Positions 27,121 to 35,663 of a stretch of 64,000 bases of DNA are shown here, in pieces. Source of the stretch: a bacterium (GTDB lineage: Bacteria; Sysuimicrobiota; Sysuimicrobiia; Sysuimicrobiales; Segetimicrobiaceae); the NCBI GenBank assembly GCA_035295165.1, contig DATGJN010000073.1, positions 1 through 64,000 on the forward strand, in the 5' to 3' direction. The notes under the pieces are model-generated. The model saw nothing but the letters and a program-made list of their open reading frames with translations. It ran no database searches and was not told where the DNA came from. Each line of letters begins with the position of its first letter. The stretch's first letter is position 1. A program made the position numbers and the translations under genes.

Positions 27121-27924
27121 CTATGCGGTGAATCCGCCGGACCGCCGGACCTCGTAGAGCGCCACCCGGCACGCCAGCAGCGCGACCGGCAGGAGTACTG
27201 CGGCGAAGACGAGCAGGGCGCCGAGATCGCCCTGAAGCGCCGCCGGTCCGTCGCCGCGGATCGCGGCCAGGCGGAACGCCCGGAGGGCGTGCGTCAGCGG
27301 CACAAACTCGGCCGCGCGCTGCAGCACGGGCGGGAGTACGGTCGACGGGTAGAACACGCCGGCCAGCAGCACTGAGATGCTGGCGAGTGTTCCGGTGAGG
27401 ACGTCGGGGCGCCGGAACAGCAGCACAAACGCCGCGGACAGCATGCCGAGCGGGATGAACGTCGCGATGGTCGCGGCGGCGACGACCGCGACGCCGGCCA
27501 GGTTCGCGTGGGCGAGGTGCATCGGAAACACCACACTCGCCAGTACGAAATAGAACAGCGCCTGCCCCGCGGCGATCACGAGCGTCCACAACGACGATCC
27601 GAGTGCCATCACCGGCAGAGACGTGGGCATGACGAGCAGGGTCTCGAAGGTCCCGCCCAGCTGCTCGTTGCGGATCGCCGCGGCACACGCCCCCATCATT
27701 GCGGCAAAGAACGTCGCGGTGGAGACGCCTAGCACGACGAAGGTGAAGTAGTCGCCCCCCGCTGCGCGCAGCGACGGGATCGCCGACGGGTAGATCAGCC
27801 GCCCGAGATAGTATAACGTGGGCACGGCGAACCCGACCGCCATGATCTGCCATGCGAGTGCGAGGCGCGACGTGCTGGCGAGGAGATAGTCCCGGCGGAA
27901 CAGCGCGAGCACCGGCGCGGTCAT
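27121..27924 (-). CDS. ABC-2 type permease
   Basis: A 267-residue permease with six hydrophobic segments. It shows the ABC-2 pattern of an N-terminal amphipathic region (VLALFRRDYLLASTSRLALA), a middle NEQLGGTFETLLVMPTSLPV and PLTHALRAFRLAAIRGDGPA near the end, like DrrB/NodJ exporters. ATG 27924 overlaps the TGA of the ATPase gene (ATGA). It would form an exporter with that ATPase. The cargo is unknown; position suggests a product of the divergent PqqD/HprK/sortase operon. Confidence 0.87.
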   Translation of the reverse strand: MTAPVLALFRRDYLLASTSRLALAWQIMAVGFAVPTLYYLGRLIYPSAIPSLRAAGGDYFTFVVLGVSTATFFAAMMGACAAAIRNEQLGGTFETLLVMPTSLPVMALGSSLWTLVIAAGQALFYFVLASVVFPMHLAHANLAGVAVVAAATIATFIPLGMLSAAFVLLFRRPDVLTGTLASISVLLAGVFYPSTVLPPVLQRAAEFVPLTHALRAFRLAAIRGDGPAALQGDLGALLVFAAVLLPVALLACRVALYEVRRSGGFTA

Positions 27925-28676
27925 TCCGTCGCCCCCAGCAGCGCGCGGTAGCGCCGCGTCAGCCCACCTGCGCCGTCCATCGAGACGATCTCTCGAACGG
28001 TGCCGCCGGCGAGAATCGCGGCCCGGCGGCACAGTGCCTCCGCTTCGTCGAGGTTGTGGGTGGCCATGACCACGGTGCGCCCTTCCTCTCTGGCGAGCTT
28101 CGCGGCCAGCGTGCGGAATCCCGCGGCGGCCATCGGGTCGAGGCTCCGCGTCGGCTCGTCGAAAAGGAGCACCGGCGGGTTACCGAGCAGCGCCCTGGCA
28201 ATCGCGAGGCGCTGGCGCATGCCGCTCGAGTAGCGGCCCACCGGCTCGCGGGCCATCGGGAGCAGATCCAGACGCTCGAGCGCGTCGACTGCTCGCCGCC
28301 GGGCCTCGGACGCCGGAAACCCGAGCAACCCTGCAAAGAAATCCAGGTTCTCGAGCCCGCTCAACCGCCAGTAGAATCCGCGATCGTCGCCGGCGGCCAG
28401 TCCGATCGCGCGCCGGACCCGGTGTCCCTCGCGCGCCACGTCCGCGCCGTTCACCCGCGCCGTTCCTTCCGAGGGAAGCAGGAGGGTGGCGAGTATTCTT
28501 AGAAGCGTTGTTTTACCGGCGCCGTTGGGCCCCACGAGACCGAAGACTTCACCAGACGCAATCTCCAGGGTCGCGCCGTGGAGAGCGCGGACCGAGCGAG
28601 CGCCGGTGCGCGGCCGGGAGACGATCGCCCAGGGCGGTCGGCGGAAGGTTTTTCCAAGGTTCTGCGTCGTAATCAT
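27921..28676 (-). CDS. ABC transporter ATPase
   Basis: A 251-residue ATPase with Walker A GPNGAGKTT, signature YSSGMRQRLAIARAL and Walker B VLLFDEPTRSLDP, then the switch histidine in MATHNLDEAEAL. It belongs to the DrrA/CcmA-type exporter group. First gene of the leftward operon with permease and NTP_transf_5 protein. Its start faces the poly-glycine gene across about 250 bases, in which a consensus TTGACA is present on this strand (28792-28787) without a clear -10. Confidence 0.92.
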   Translation of the reverse strand: MITTQNLGKTFRRPPWAIVSRPRTGARSVRALHGATLEIASGEVFGLVGPNGAGKTTLLRILATLLLPSEGTARVNGADVAREGHRVRRAIGLAAGDDRGFYWRLSGLENLDFFAGLLGFPASEARRRAVDALERLDLLPMAREPVGRYSSGMRQRLAIARALLGNPPVLLFDEPTRSLDPMAAAGFRTLAAKLAREEGRTVVMATHNLDEAEALCRRAAILAGGTVREIVSMDGAGGLTRRYRALLGATE

Positions 28677-28923
28677 CGGTGCCGCCCCACCGGCCCGCTG
28701 GGGTCACCGAATGACCGGTGCGGCGACAATCGAATGATACCAAGCGGCGCCGGTCTCGGCCGATTGATCGACGGGATGATCGGAAGTGTCAAACAGATAG
28801 AGACAACCTGATCCTTTGGGTGATCGGGACGCCGGCCGTCCTAGGATACAATTGCTCCACCGCAGCCGGGCGGGACCCCACGCGGCACGAGCGCGTGGGA
28901 GGGCGATGGCGGGAGACCAGAAC
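28677..28923. promoter_or_regulatory. Divergent promoter region
   Basis: This spacer separates the leftward ABC operon from the rightward sortase operon. On + a TACAAT (28847-28852) about 72 bases before ATG 28924 may be a -10, with only a weak -35. On - a consensus TTGACA (28792-28787) is present, but the -10 candidates at 17-18 bases match only three of six positions. No riboswitch or operator is recognised. Confidence 0.35.
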
Positions 28924-29544
28924 ATGTTCGGTTTTCGTGGCGGGGTAACGGTGCAACCGATCCCATTCGATCTCGGGGTCATGACGTCGTTTTCGCCCGC
29001 ACCCCCCGGCCCGCCGCCACCGTCCGGTGGCGGTGGCGGTGGGGGCGGCGGCGGTACTGGCGGTGGTGGTGGCGGCGGTGGCGGTGGCGGTGGTAATGGT
29101 GGTGGTGGTGGCGGCGGTGGCGCTGGTTGGCTCGCGCTCGGGCTGTTACCGCTCCTGTTTGGAATTCCGCTGTTGGCGCACGCCCCTCAGCCAACGGCTC
29201 CGGTCGCCGCGGTCGTTGCGCCGGTAGTGACGAGCGGCACGACCGGGGCGACAGACGGTGCATCAACCACGACGACTACGCCGCCTACGGGGACAGCCCC
29301 GGTGGTACTCGCTCAGGGCCCGCGGACGGTCGCGCCCCCGCACAGGCCGGTGGCCGCGGTCGCTGGCCCGATGACTCACGGCGGCCACGTGTTGCCGTTT
29401 ACAGGGGCGAACCTGTGGCTTCCGTTTATGGCCGGCGCGCTCTTGATCTGGACCGGTGTCTGCCTGCGGTTCCTCCGGAAGCGCGTCCTCGGACCGGGTG
29501 CGGTCGCGCCCGACGATGACTCGCAGTCGCCGCTTCCAAGCTAG
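28924..29544 (+). CDS. Poly-glycine LPFTG sortase substrate
   Basis: The 206-residue protein starts at ATG 28924, with GGGAG eight bases upstream. Residues 35-66 are almost pure glycine (10 Gly, Thr, 12 Gly, Asn, 8 Gly). A hydrophobic segment (69-87, WLALGLLPLLFGIPLLAHA) ends in an A-H-A signal-peptidase-like site. A Thr/Pro/Ala-rich stalk follows, then LPFTG (157-161), a membrane helix (WLPFMAGALLIWTGVCL) and the basic RFLRKR, the classic cell-wall sorting signal. The glycine block therefore lies before the export segment. The sortase gene overlaps its last 29 bases. The mature role is unknown; a surface anchor is inferred. Confidence 0.8.
   Translation: MFGFRGGVTVQPIPFDLGVMTSFSPAPPGPPPPSGGGGGGGGGGTGGGGGGGGGGGGNGGGGGGGGAGWLALGLLPLLFGIPLLAHAPQPTAPVAAVVAPVVTSGTTGATDGASTTTTTPPTGTAPVVLAQGPRTVAPPHRPVAAVAGPMTHGGHVLPFTGANLWLPFMAGALLIWTGVCLRFLRKRVLGPGAVAPDDDSQSPLPS
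29026..29121 (+). repeat. GGN codon run encoding poly-glycine
   Basis: Thirty of 32 consecutive codons are GGN (mostly GGT and GGC, mixed), interrupted only by ACT and AAT. The mixed third bases suggest selection on the protein and not simple slippage alone, although length variation between strains is likely. Confidence 0.9.
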
Positions 29545-30130
29545 CCTCCTCGGCGTCCTCTCCGTCGCCTGTGTGCTCGCAGGCATTACCCTTGTTTTCT
29601 TGCCCGGCGTCTGGACGGTCACGACGGGGTTGGGGGCCGGGAGCGCTCAGATCAACGCCCTCGCCGCATGGGACAAGGACACCGGGACTGAGCGCACGTC
29701 TCCGGCGGACGCGCTCGTGATCAGCATCCCGCGCCTCGGTGTGCGGCGGTACGTGCCTGATGGGGCGACGCCAGACCATCTGCGCCGCTATGGCGTGGGC
29801 CGGATTTCCTGGACGGGGTGGCCCGATCGCCCGGGTCTCGTGGGCATCGCGGGACACCGCACCACGTACGGCGCTCCATTCTTCTGGATCAACAGGCTGC
29901 AGCCTGGAGACTCGATCGAACTCGACTACCACGGTCGGCGTTACGCGTACCACGTGGTCCGGCAGGAGACTGTCACGCCCGACCGGGCGGATGTGCTCGA
30001 CCCCGACATGCTTCAGCACCAGGTTGCGCTCGTGTCGTGCACGCCGTGGTACAGCGCCGCATATCGCCTCGTGGTGTTCGCGGACCTCGCCGACGTCACG
30101 GCCCTTGCTCCTGCCCATGCCGGGCGGTGA
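29516..30130 (+). CDS. Class E/D-like sortase
   Basis: A 204-residue transpeptidase with an N-terminal membrane anchor (residues 9-31) and the sortase catalytic triad: His114 in GIAGHRTTYG, Cys175 in VALVSCTPW and Arg184 in YRLVVFAD. Sortases cut LPxTG-type signals between T and G and join the protein to a cell-surface nucleophile. ATG 29516 lies inside the end of the LPFTG gene, so substrate and enzyme are coupled in translation. The PqqD-like gene overlaps its end by 14 bases. It is probably dedicated to the neighbouring substrate, as I saw no other sorting signal in the window. Confidence 0.9.
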   Translation: MTRSRRFQASLLGVLSVACVLAGITLVFLPGVWTVTTGLGAGSAQINALAAWDKDTGTERTSPADALVISIPRLGVRRYVPDGATPDHLRRYGVGRISWTGWPDRPGLVGIAGHRTTYGAPFFWINRLQPGDSIELDYHGRRYAYHVVRQETVTPDRADVLDPDMLQHQVALVSCTPWYSAAYRLVVFADLADVTALAPAHAGR

Positions 30131-30434
30131 CGACGCCGGGGAGACCGTACCGGTTTCTCCGGCACACCAGGACGATTCGACCGATCCTGCACGGGTAACG
30201 TTTCTGGCTGCGGCGCTTGACGACGAGGTCGTGCTCCTCGACCTCGTCCGGGGACAACTCGTGTTGCTGGATCCCGCCGCGGCGCGGGTCTGGCGGGCGT
30301 GTGACATCCCCGCGACGTCGTTCTCAGGGTCGGCCGGCCGGCGCGCGGCCGGAATCCTGCGCCGTCTCGCCAACGCCCGTGCGGTCGTTCGTCACGGCGA
30401 CCGGTGGGCGTGCGCGCCCGTGCGGTGGGTGTGA
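30117..30434 (+). CDS. PqqD-family protein
   Basis: A 105-residue protein with the PqqD core (ALDDEVVLLDLVRGQLVLLD, then PAAARVWRACD). PqqD-type domains bind a precursor peptide and present it to a modifying enzyme in many RiPP pathways. Here it is followed at once by an HprK-like kinase, a pairing known from HPr-related systems. The start ATG 30117 overlaps the sortase end by 14 bases. No conventional precursor peptide is obvious nearby; the poly-glycine protein is the only candidate partner in the operon. Confidence 0.75.
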   Translation: MPGGDDAGETVPVSPAHQDDSTDPARVTFLAAALDDEVVLLDLVRGQLVLLDPAAARVWRACDIPATSFSGSAGRRAAGILRRLANARAVVRHGDRWACAPVRWV

Positions 30435-31261
30435 CGGCCCCGGTCCACCTCACGCTCGGCGACTGGGGCGTTCAGATCTCTGGTCCGGAGTCGGCGGCAA
30501 CGACGCTCGCCACCGTGCTCGCGGGATTGCGCGTGTACGGCGAGACGCCCGCGGCGTTCGAAATCGCCATCTCGCCCGACCTGGGGTCCGCGACCGGCAG
30601 CGTTGAGATGCGCCCCCTCTGGACGATCGCGTTGCCCTCCTCCGGCTGGCTTGGGACCCTCGTGGGGCACACGATCGCCACGCTGGCGACATTGCTCACG
30701 CGGCTCCTGTTCGTCCACGCGGGAGCTGTCTCCGTGGACGGGCGGGGATGCGTTGTGATCGGCGAAAGCGGCGCGGGAAAAACGTCGCTCATTGCGTCGC
30801 TCACACGCCTCGGGGCGCGCTACGTCTCGGACGATCTGGCGCTGCTCGATCCGGGGGCGGGAACGATCGTGCCGGTTACGGTTCCACTCGCGGTAAAGGT
30901 GTGGACCGCTCGCGCCGCAGGGACGCTGCCGCCCGGCCGCGAGGTGGCGTCCGAGGGAGGCACCCGCTACTGGCTGCCGGACGCCGTCGCCGCCGGTCCG
31001 GTTCCGGCGGCAGAGTTCGTGTTTCTGCGGCCTGGGGGGCGGGTGCCCCGCACCCGCGCGCTGACGCGCGCCGGCGCGTTGCTCGCCCTGGCTCGACACA
31101 CCTCATCGTTTGCCCACCGTCACCGGGTGGAGGACGCGTTTATCGGCTTCGCAAGAATCCTCACGGCCGCGCAGTGCCTTGCGGTCGAGAGCCGCAGCCC
31201 CGCGGCGTTTGCGCCCGCGATGTTGGCGCGCCTGCGCGCCGCCTCCCCGCAGGGGCACTGA
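30431..31261 (+). CDS. HPr kinase-related protein
   Basis: The 276-residue product has His96 in FVHAGAVSV, Walker A GESGAGKTS (111-119) and a second motif SDDLALLD (133-140), the arrangement of HPr(Ser) kinase/phosphatase C-terminal domains. It lacks the N-terminal domain of true HprK, and no HPr gene is nearby. GTG 30431 overlaps the PqqD stop (GTGA), so it is coupled to that gene. In related clusters such kinases act with a PqqD-like protein and a nucleotidyltransferase, but their substrates are not known. It converges with the MBL gene 12 bases away. Confidence 0.83.
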   Translation: MTAPVHLTLGDWGVQISGPESAATTLATVLAGLRVYGETPAAFEIAISPDLGSATGSVEMRPLWTIALPSSGWLGTLVGHTIATLATLLTRLLFVHAGAVSVDGRGCVVIGESGAGKTSLIASLTRLGARYVSDDLALLDPGAGTIVPVTVPLAVKVWTARAAGTLPPGREVASEGGTRYWLPDAVAAGPVPAAEFVFLRPGGRVPRTRALTRAGALLALARHTSSFAHRHRVEDAFIGFARILTAAQCLAVESRSPAAFAPAMLARLRAASPQGH

Positions 31262-31273
31262 AGACCGCCCGCG

Positions 31274-32128
31274 CTACGCGTCGCGTTCCCAGCGCGGGCC
31301 GGACGCGGCCTGTACGATCCGGCCCCACGCCGGAAACTGTTCGTGCGAGAACACGAGCAGCGTCGGGCGTCCGGCCACGGCGGCGATGATCCGTTCGCGC
31401 GAGGCGCGCAGCGCCGCGGCGTCGCGGTTGGGCGGCACCCAGTCGATGCGTGCGACCTCGCACGGATGATGGAACAGGTCCCCGAGATAGTAGAACTCCT
31501 TCCCCGCGGCTCTCAACCGCACCGCGAGGTGGCCGGGTGTCTCGCCCGGGGTCGGCACGAGCGTGACCCCCGGGACGATCTCGTGCTCGCCGTCGATCGG
31601 GTCGAGGAGGCCGAGCCGCTCGATCAGCCCGAGGCGCGTCACGTGGTCCGATGCCGGGTCGCGGCGCGCCGGATTGCCGTCCCAATCCTGACGGCCGATG
31701 AGGTGGCGGGCGCGAGGAAAGCGGGGCACCAGTCCGCCAGCGCGTTCGGCGGCGACCCCCGCGAAGTGGTCGGCATGCGCGTGTGTGATCACGACGTGCG
31801 AGACTTCGTCGGGCCGTTCCCCGATGCGCTCCAGCGCCGCCGCGAGGCCCGGCGACCGCGTGAGGCCGGGCCACTTTGCGGCGAACTCGCGCTGCCACGC
31901 GGACGCGGGATCGTCCAACCCGGGGTCCAGCACGATCGACGCGTCGCCCACGCGCAGGTGCGCCGCGATCAGCCCGAGTCTGACCTTGCCCTCCGCGTCC
32001 GCGTCCGGCATCGCACGGCGGCGTTCCTCATCGGAGATCGAGAACCGCGGCGTCCACACGAGCGTGCCCTCGGAGACGACGGTGACGACCGCGTCCCCCA
32101 CGCGGCGCGACGCCACGAACTCTGTCAC
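31274..32128 (-). CDS. MBL-fold metallo-hydrolase
   Basis: A 284-residue metallo-beta-lactamase fold protein with the zinc motif THAHADHFAG, a later PTPGETPGHLAV and YYLGDLFHHP carrying the bridging aspartate, and VFSHEQFPAWG near the C-terminus. It resembles the lactonase/AHL-lactonase-like branch, but the substrate cannot be told. It stands alone, convergent with the HprK-like gene, and follows the NCS2 permease gene after 27 bases on the same strand. Confidence 0.87.
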   Translation of the reverse strand: MTEFVASRRVGDAVVTVVSEGTLVWTPRFSISDEERRRAMPDADAEGKVRLGLIAAHLRVGDASIVLDPGLDDPASAWQREFAAKWPGLTRSPGLAAALERIGERPDEVSHVVITHAHADHFAGVAAERAGGLVPRFPRARHLIGRQDWDGNPARRDPASDHVTRLGLIERLGLLDPIDGEHEIVPGVTLVPTPGETPGHLAVRLRAAGKEFYYLGDLFHHPCEVARIDWVPPNRDAAALRASRERIIAAVAGRPTLLVFSHEQFPAWGRIVQAASGPRWERDA

Positions 32129-32155
32129 AGGCAGACCTCCTCCCGCGCGCCGGTG

Positions 32156-33433
32156 TTACGCGTATACGTCGTCCCGCTCGATCCCCGAACCCGGCCGCAG
32201 CAACTGATACAGGATGATTGCGCCGAGCGCGCCGAGGCCTAGGTTGTTGATCTCAAACGCGCCCGCCTTGATGTCGGCGCCGCTCGCGGCCAGGATCAAC
32301 GGGATCGCCGCGGTCGCGAGATTCGCCCGGTTCGAGAAATCCACGCGGCCGTCCACCCAGATCTTGCCGCCGATCGCCGCGATCAACCCGAACAGATAGA
32401 GCTCGATGCCGCCGAGGACGCTCAATGGGATGCTGCCCACGAGGCCGCCAAATTTCGGGATGAACCCGAGGAGGATCGCGACGACCGCCGCGGTCGCGTA
32501 CACGGAGATCGAGAACACCCGCGTGACGCCCATGACGCCGATGTTCTCAGCGTAGGTCGTCTCGCCGGTGCCTCCAAACAGCGCGCTCAACATCGTGCCG
32601 AGTCCGTCGCCCATGAACGCGCGGCCGAGAAAGCCGCTCAGATCCCGCTTCATCAGGCCGCTGATCGCGTACACGTGGCCGGTGTTCTCCGCGATCAGCA
32701 GAATCGGGACGAACCAGAACAGGCTGAGCGCCTTCCAGGTGAACTGCGGCGGGAAGCTCAACTTCGGATGGCCGAGCCAGGGTGCGCCGCTGACGAGCTG
32801 CCAGTTGACGTGGCAGCCGGCCGCGGCCGCCGCGCACGCGGGATCGAGCAGCGCCACCACGTAGCCGACGACGATCCCGATCAAGATCGGCAGGAGGCGG
32901 AGGAATCCCCGCAGGTAGACGCTCGCGAGCACCGCGGCCAGAATGGTCACCGTGGCCGTGACGAGGTCCTTCGAATAGCTCCCCCAGGCGACCGGGGCGA
33001 GAGCCAAACCGATGACCGCGACCACGGCGCCGGTCACGACGGGCGGCATGAAGGCCCGGATGATCCGGGTGCCGGCCCGGTGGACCACGAACCCGGCGAC
33101 GAAGTAGAGGGCGCCCGCGATGAAGATCCCGGCGAAGGCGAGCGGCTGATTGTGTCCAGCGCCGCCCTGGATCGCGAGCACGGAGCCGATGAACGAGAAG
33201 GACGAGCCGAGGTAGCTCGGTACCTTGCCGCCCGTGATGGCGAGGAACAGCAGCGTCGCGATCCCGCTGAACAGCAGCACCGTGTTGACGTTGAAGCCGA
33301 GGATCAGCGGGACCACGACCGTGGCGCCGAACATCGCCATCACGTGCTGGATGCCCATGAGCGCCGTCTGCCCCCAGGGCAGGCGGTCCTCGGGATAGTA
33401 GATCGGTTCCTGCGCGGCGGTCGAAGCGGCCAT
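32156..33433 (-). CDS. NCS2 uracil/xanthine permease
   Basis: A 425-residue transporter with about fourcteen hydrophobic segments and the NCS2 signature region (FGGTGETTYAENIGVMGVTR), close to uracil permeases of the UraA/RutG group. Ser-Phe-Ser near GSSFSFIGSVLAIQGG is the usual first motif. It should import a nucleobase with protons. ATG 33433 is preceded by GGGGGAGG at nine bases. No purine riboswitch or PyrR-type leader was recognised upstream. Confidence 0.9.
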   Translation of the reverse strand: MAASTAAQEPIYYPEDRLPWGQTALMGIQHVMAMFGATVVVPLILGFNVNTVLLFSGIATLLFLAITGGKVPSYLGSSFSFIGSVLAIQGGAGHNQPLAFAGIFIAGALYFVAGFVVHRAGTRIIRAFMPPVVTGAVVAVIGLALAPVAWGSYSKDLVTATVTILAAVLASVYLRGFLRLLPILIGIVVGYVVALLDPACAAAAAGCHVNWQLVSGAPWLGHPKLSFPPQFTWKALSLFWFVPILLIAENTGHVYAISGLMKRDLSGFLGRAFMGDGLGTMLSALFGGTGETTYAENIGVMGVTRVFSISVYATAAVVAILLGFIPKFGGLVGSIPLSVLGGIELYLFGLIAAIGGKIWVDGRVDFSNRANLATAAIPLILAASGADIKAGAFEINNLGLGALGAIILYQLLRPGSGIERDDVYA

Positions 33434-33735
33434 CGTGATCAGCCTCCCCCCGACGAATCGACCTGAGGGAGGGCTGTTCGCTGGTAACGGCGCGGTACCC
33501 TCCGGCGCGAGGCGACCTGTTTTCGGCGGTGGCTACGGCTTGAGCGAGGGAGGGTTCGGAGCGGACGGATGTTCCTGAGGAGAGCCGCTGATGGCGAACC
33601 GGCAAGCTGTCCGTATGGACGCGATCTGAAGCCTGATGAACAAATAGCAGCCGGACCTTTCGTTGCTTGAGGCTACGTTGGCCGCCATTTGTCTCAACAA
33701 ACGACCCGCCTCACCGGGAGAGCGCGCGATGACGA
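33434..33735. other. Intergenic, no feature recognised
   Basis: Between the NCS2 start and the DinB end. An AGGGTACCGCG on the minus strand recalls a T-box core but lacks its TGG, and no stem I is visible. Nothing else is supported. Confidence 0.4.
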
Positions 33736-34248
33736 TTACTCCCAGCCCGTCCGGATCCACTTGAGGGCGGTCCGGTTCTGGAGCGTCTCATCGATGCGCC
33801 GCAGATAGGCACTCAATTGACCAGCATGATGCTGTACATGGCGGATGTTGTACACGTGCAACTCACCGCGCGAAAACGGCAGCCAGGCGAATCCCGAGTT
33901 GCGTTCGAGGGACTCACGTGTTTCGGCGGCAAGCGTTGCTACCGCCTTCTGCCGGCAGATCGCCACGTATGCGCTTAGCTCGCTTTTGTCGAAGCGTCTG
34001 CTCGGAATCTCCGCGTGGAACTCGTCCCACCCTCGGGGATGAAGACCGTCCCGCGGCTGAAATGACTCTTCGTTCGGTGAAAGGTACAAATCGACAAAGC
34101 AGAGCGTGTGGTAGGCGACGGTCCAGAACGTGAATTTGGCGATTCTGCCGTCCCAATGCGTCGCAGGACACTTCTGGATGCACGCATTGAGCATGCACAG
34201 CGACGCCCCGAATTGGCCCGTGAGAATCTTCCGGACGTAGTCGATCAT
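33736..34248 (-). CDS. DinB-family putative hydrolase
   Basis: A 170-residue protein with the DinB/YfiT four-helix pattern. Candidate metal ligands are His in TVAYHTLCFVDLYL and the pair in YNIRHVQHHAGQLSAYLRR. Function of this clade is unknown; related proteins are thiol transferases or stress-induced proteins. ATG 34248 has GGGAGGGG seven bases upstream. It is single and unlinked to its neighbours. Slightly lower GC than the surroundings in its leader suggests it may be a mobile or recently acquired gene. Confidence 0.75.
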   Translation of the reverse strand: MIDYVRKILTGQFGASLCMLNACIQKCPATHWDGRIAKFTFWTVAYHTLCFVDLYLSPNEESFQPRDGLHPRGWDEFHAEIPSRRFDKSELSAYVAICRQKAVATLAAETRESLERNSGFAWLPFSRGELHVYNIRHVQHHAGQLSAYLRRIDETLQNRTALKWIRTGWE

Positions 34249-34524
34249 GGCTGCCCCTCCCTTGCACGGATCCGCCGCGCTCTTCGACCCTTGCCCACAT
34301 CTGCCCACTCCCCGAGCGGCGGGAACACATGTCTGCGCGAACAGAAGGCGCGTCTGTACGGTATTGGCCCCGCGCCGAATTTCCTCCCGAGACGGCGTTG
34401 GGGCGCACGGTCATGTCAGGCGCGGATGTACGATCGTCAGACGTACGCCCCACGGCCGGCGTTGTGATGGGCCGCGAGGATCCGGGAGCAGGGGGAACAA
34501 CGCGCTCGATGGAAGACAAGGAGC

Positions 34525-35604
34525 ATGGCACAGTCACCGGCATTCCCACCGATCTTCGACGGTCACAACGACACGGTGCTCAGCCTCGAAAAGACGGGGC
34601 GATCGTTCCTGGAGCGATCCGCGGAGGGGCATATCGACCTGCCTCGGTCGCGCACCGGCGGCCTCGGCGGCGGCTTTTTCGCGGTCTACATTCGCGATCC
34701 CATCATCGCGGACAAAGAGCGGGCGGGCGCGGGCGGGCTTGACCCCGTGCTCGGCATCTACGGCGACGAGCGCACGTGGCCCGAGCCGATGTCCCTCGGA
34801 TACGCGCAGTCGATGGCGGTGGATCTCTTCGGGCGGTTGCTCCGGGTCGCCGAAGGGTCCGGGGGACAGGTCAAGGTCGTCCGCACCGCGTCCGAGTTGC
34901 AGCACAATTTGGATCACGGGATCTTCTCGATGTTGCTGCACTTCGAGGGCGCGGAGCCGCTCGATCCGGAGGGGCGTGCGCTCGAGACGTTCTACGCGGC
35001 GGGGCTCCGGTCCGTTGGTCTCACGCACAGCCGGCGCAACCGGTACTGTCAGGGCGTGCCGTTTAAATTTCCCAGTTCGCCCGACCTCGGGCCGGGCCTC
35101 AACGACGCCGGCAAGGCGCTCGTCCGCCAGCTCAACGTGCGGAAGGTGATGATCGATCTCTCGCACCTGAACGAGCAGGGGTTCTGGGACGTCGCGAAGC
35201 TGAGCGACGCCCCGCTCGTGGCGACACACTCCAATGCGCACGCGCTGTCGCCGACCCCGCGAAACCTCACCGACCGGCAACTCGACGCGATCCGCGACTC
35301 CCGGGGCGTCGCCGGGTTGAATTTCCACGTCGGGTTCCTGCGCAAGGACGGCGGGCGGGACGTGAACACACCGATCGCCACCATGGTGGATCACATCGAG
35401 TACATGGTTAAGCGAATGGGGATCGACCATGTCGCGCTGGGGTCCGATTTCGACGGCGCCACCATGCCGGAGGAACTTCGGGACGCGGCGGGGCTGCCGG
35501 CGTTGGTGCGGGGCTTCCAGGATCGCGGATACCAGGGTGAGGACCTGCGCAAGCTGCTCCACGGCAACTGGGTGCGCGTGCTGCGGGAGACCTGGGGCGG
35601 CTAG
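34525..35604 (+). CDS. Membrane dipeptidase-like M19 peptidase
   Basis: A 359-residue zinc peptidase. Metal ligands are visible as FDGHND (H14, D16), the bridging Glu in LLHFEGAEPL, and two histidines in ATHSNAHALSPTPRNLTD; HVALGSDFDGA near the C-terminus is the M19 signature. No signal peptide, so it is probably cytoplasmic. M19 enzymes cleave dipeptides, including those with D-residues or dehydro residues. Length matches the family. Neighbours are unrelated. Confidence 0.9.
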   Translation: MAQSPAFPPIFDGHNDTVLSLEKTGRSFLERSAEGHIDLPRSRTGGLGGGFFAVYIRDPIIADKERAGAGGLDPVLGIYGDERTWPEPMSLGYAQSMAVDLFGRLLRVAEGSGGQVKVVRTASELQHNLDHGIFSMLLHFEGAEPLDPEGRALETFYAAGLRSVGLTHSRRNRYCQGVPFKFPSSPDLGPGLNDAGKALVRQLNVRKVMIDLSHLNEQGFWDVAKLSDAPLVATHSNAHALSPTPRNLTDRQLDAIRDSRGVAGLNFHVGFLRKDGGRDVNTPIATMVDHIEYMVKRMGIDHVALGSDFDGATMPEELRDAAGLPALVRGFQDRGYQGEDLRKLLHGNWVRVLRETWGG

Positions 35605-35663
35605 CGCGGGACGCACGGGGTCCGACGTCGGTCCCGGCCGATGTCGACGCGGCCCGCGCCGGG

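Noticed and set aside
26012-27853. 613-residue protein from the full open frame
   Set aside because: The N-terminal 246 codons are arginine-rich shadow translation of the ABC permease gene; the real protein starts at 27115.
33434-33560. T-box or nucleobase riboswitch upstream of the NCS2 permease
   Set aside because: AGGGTACCGCG lacks the TGG of a T-box, and no purine aptamer core is present.
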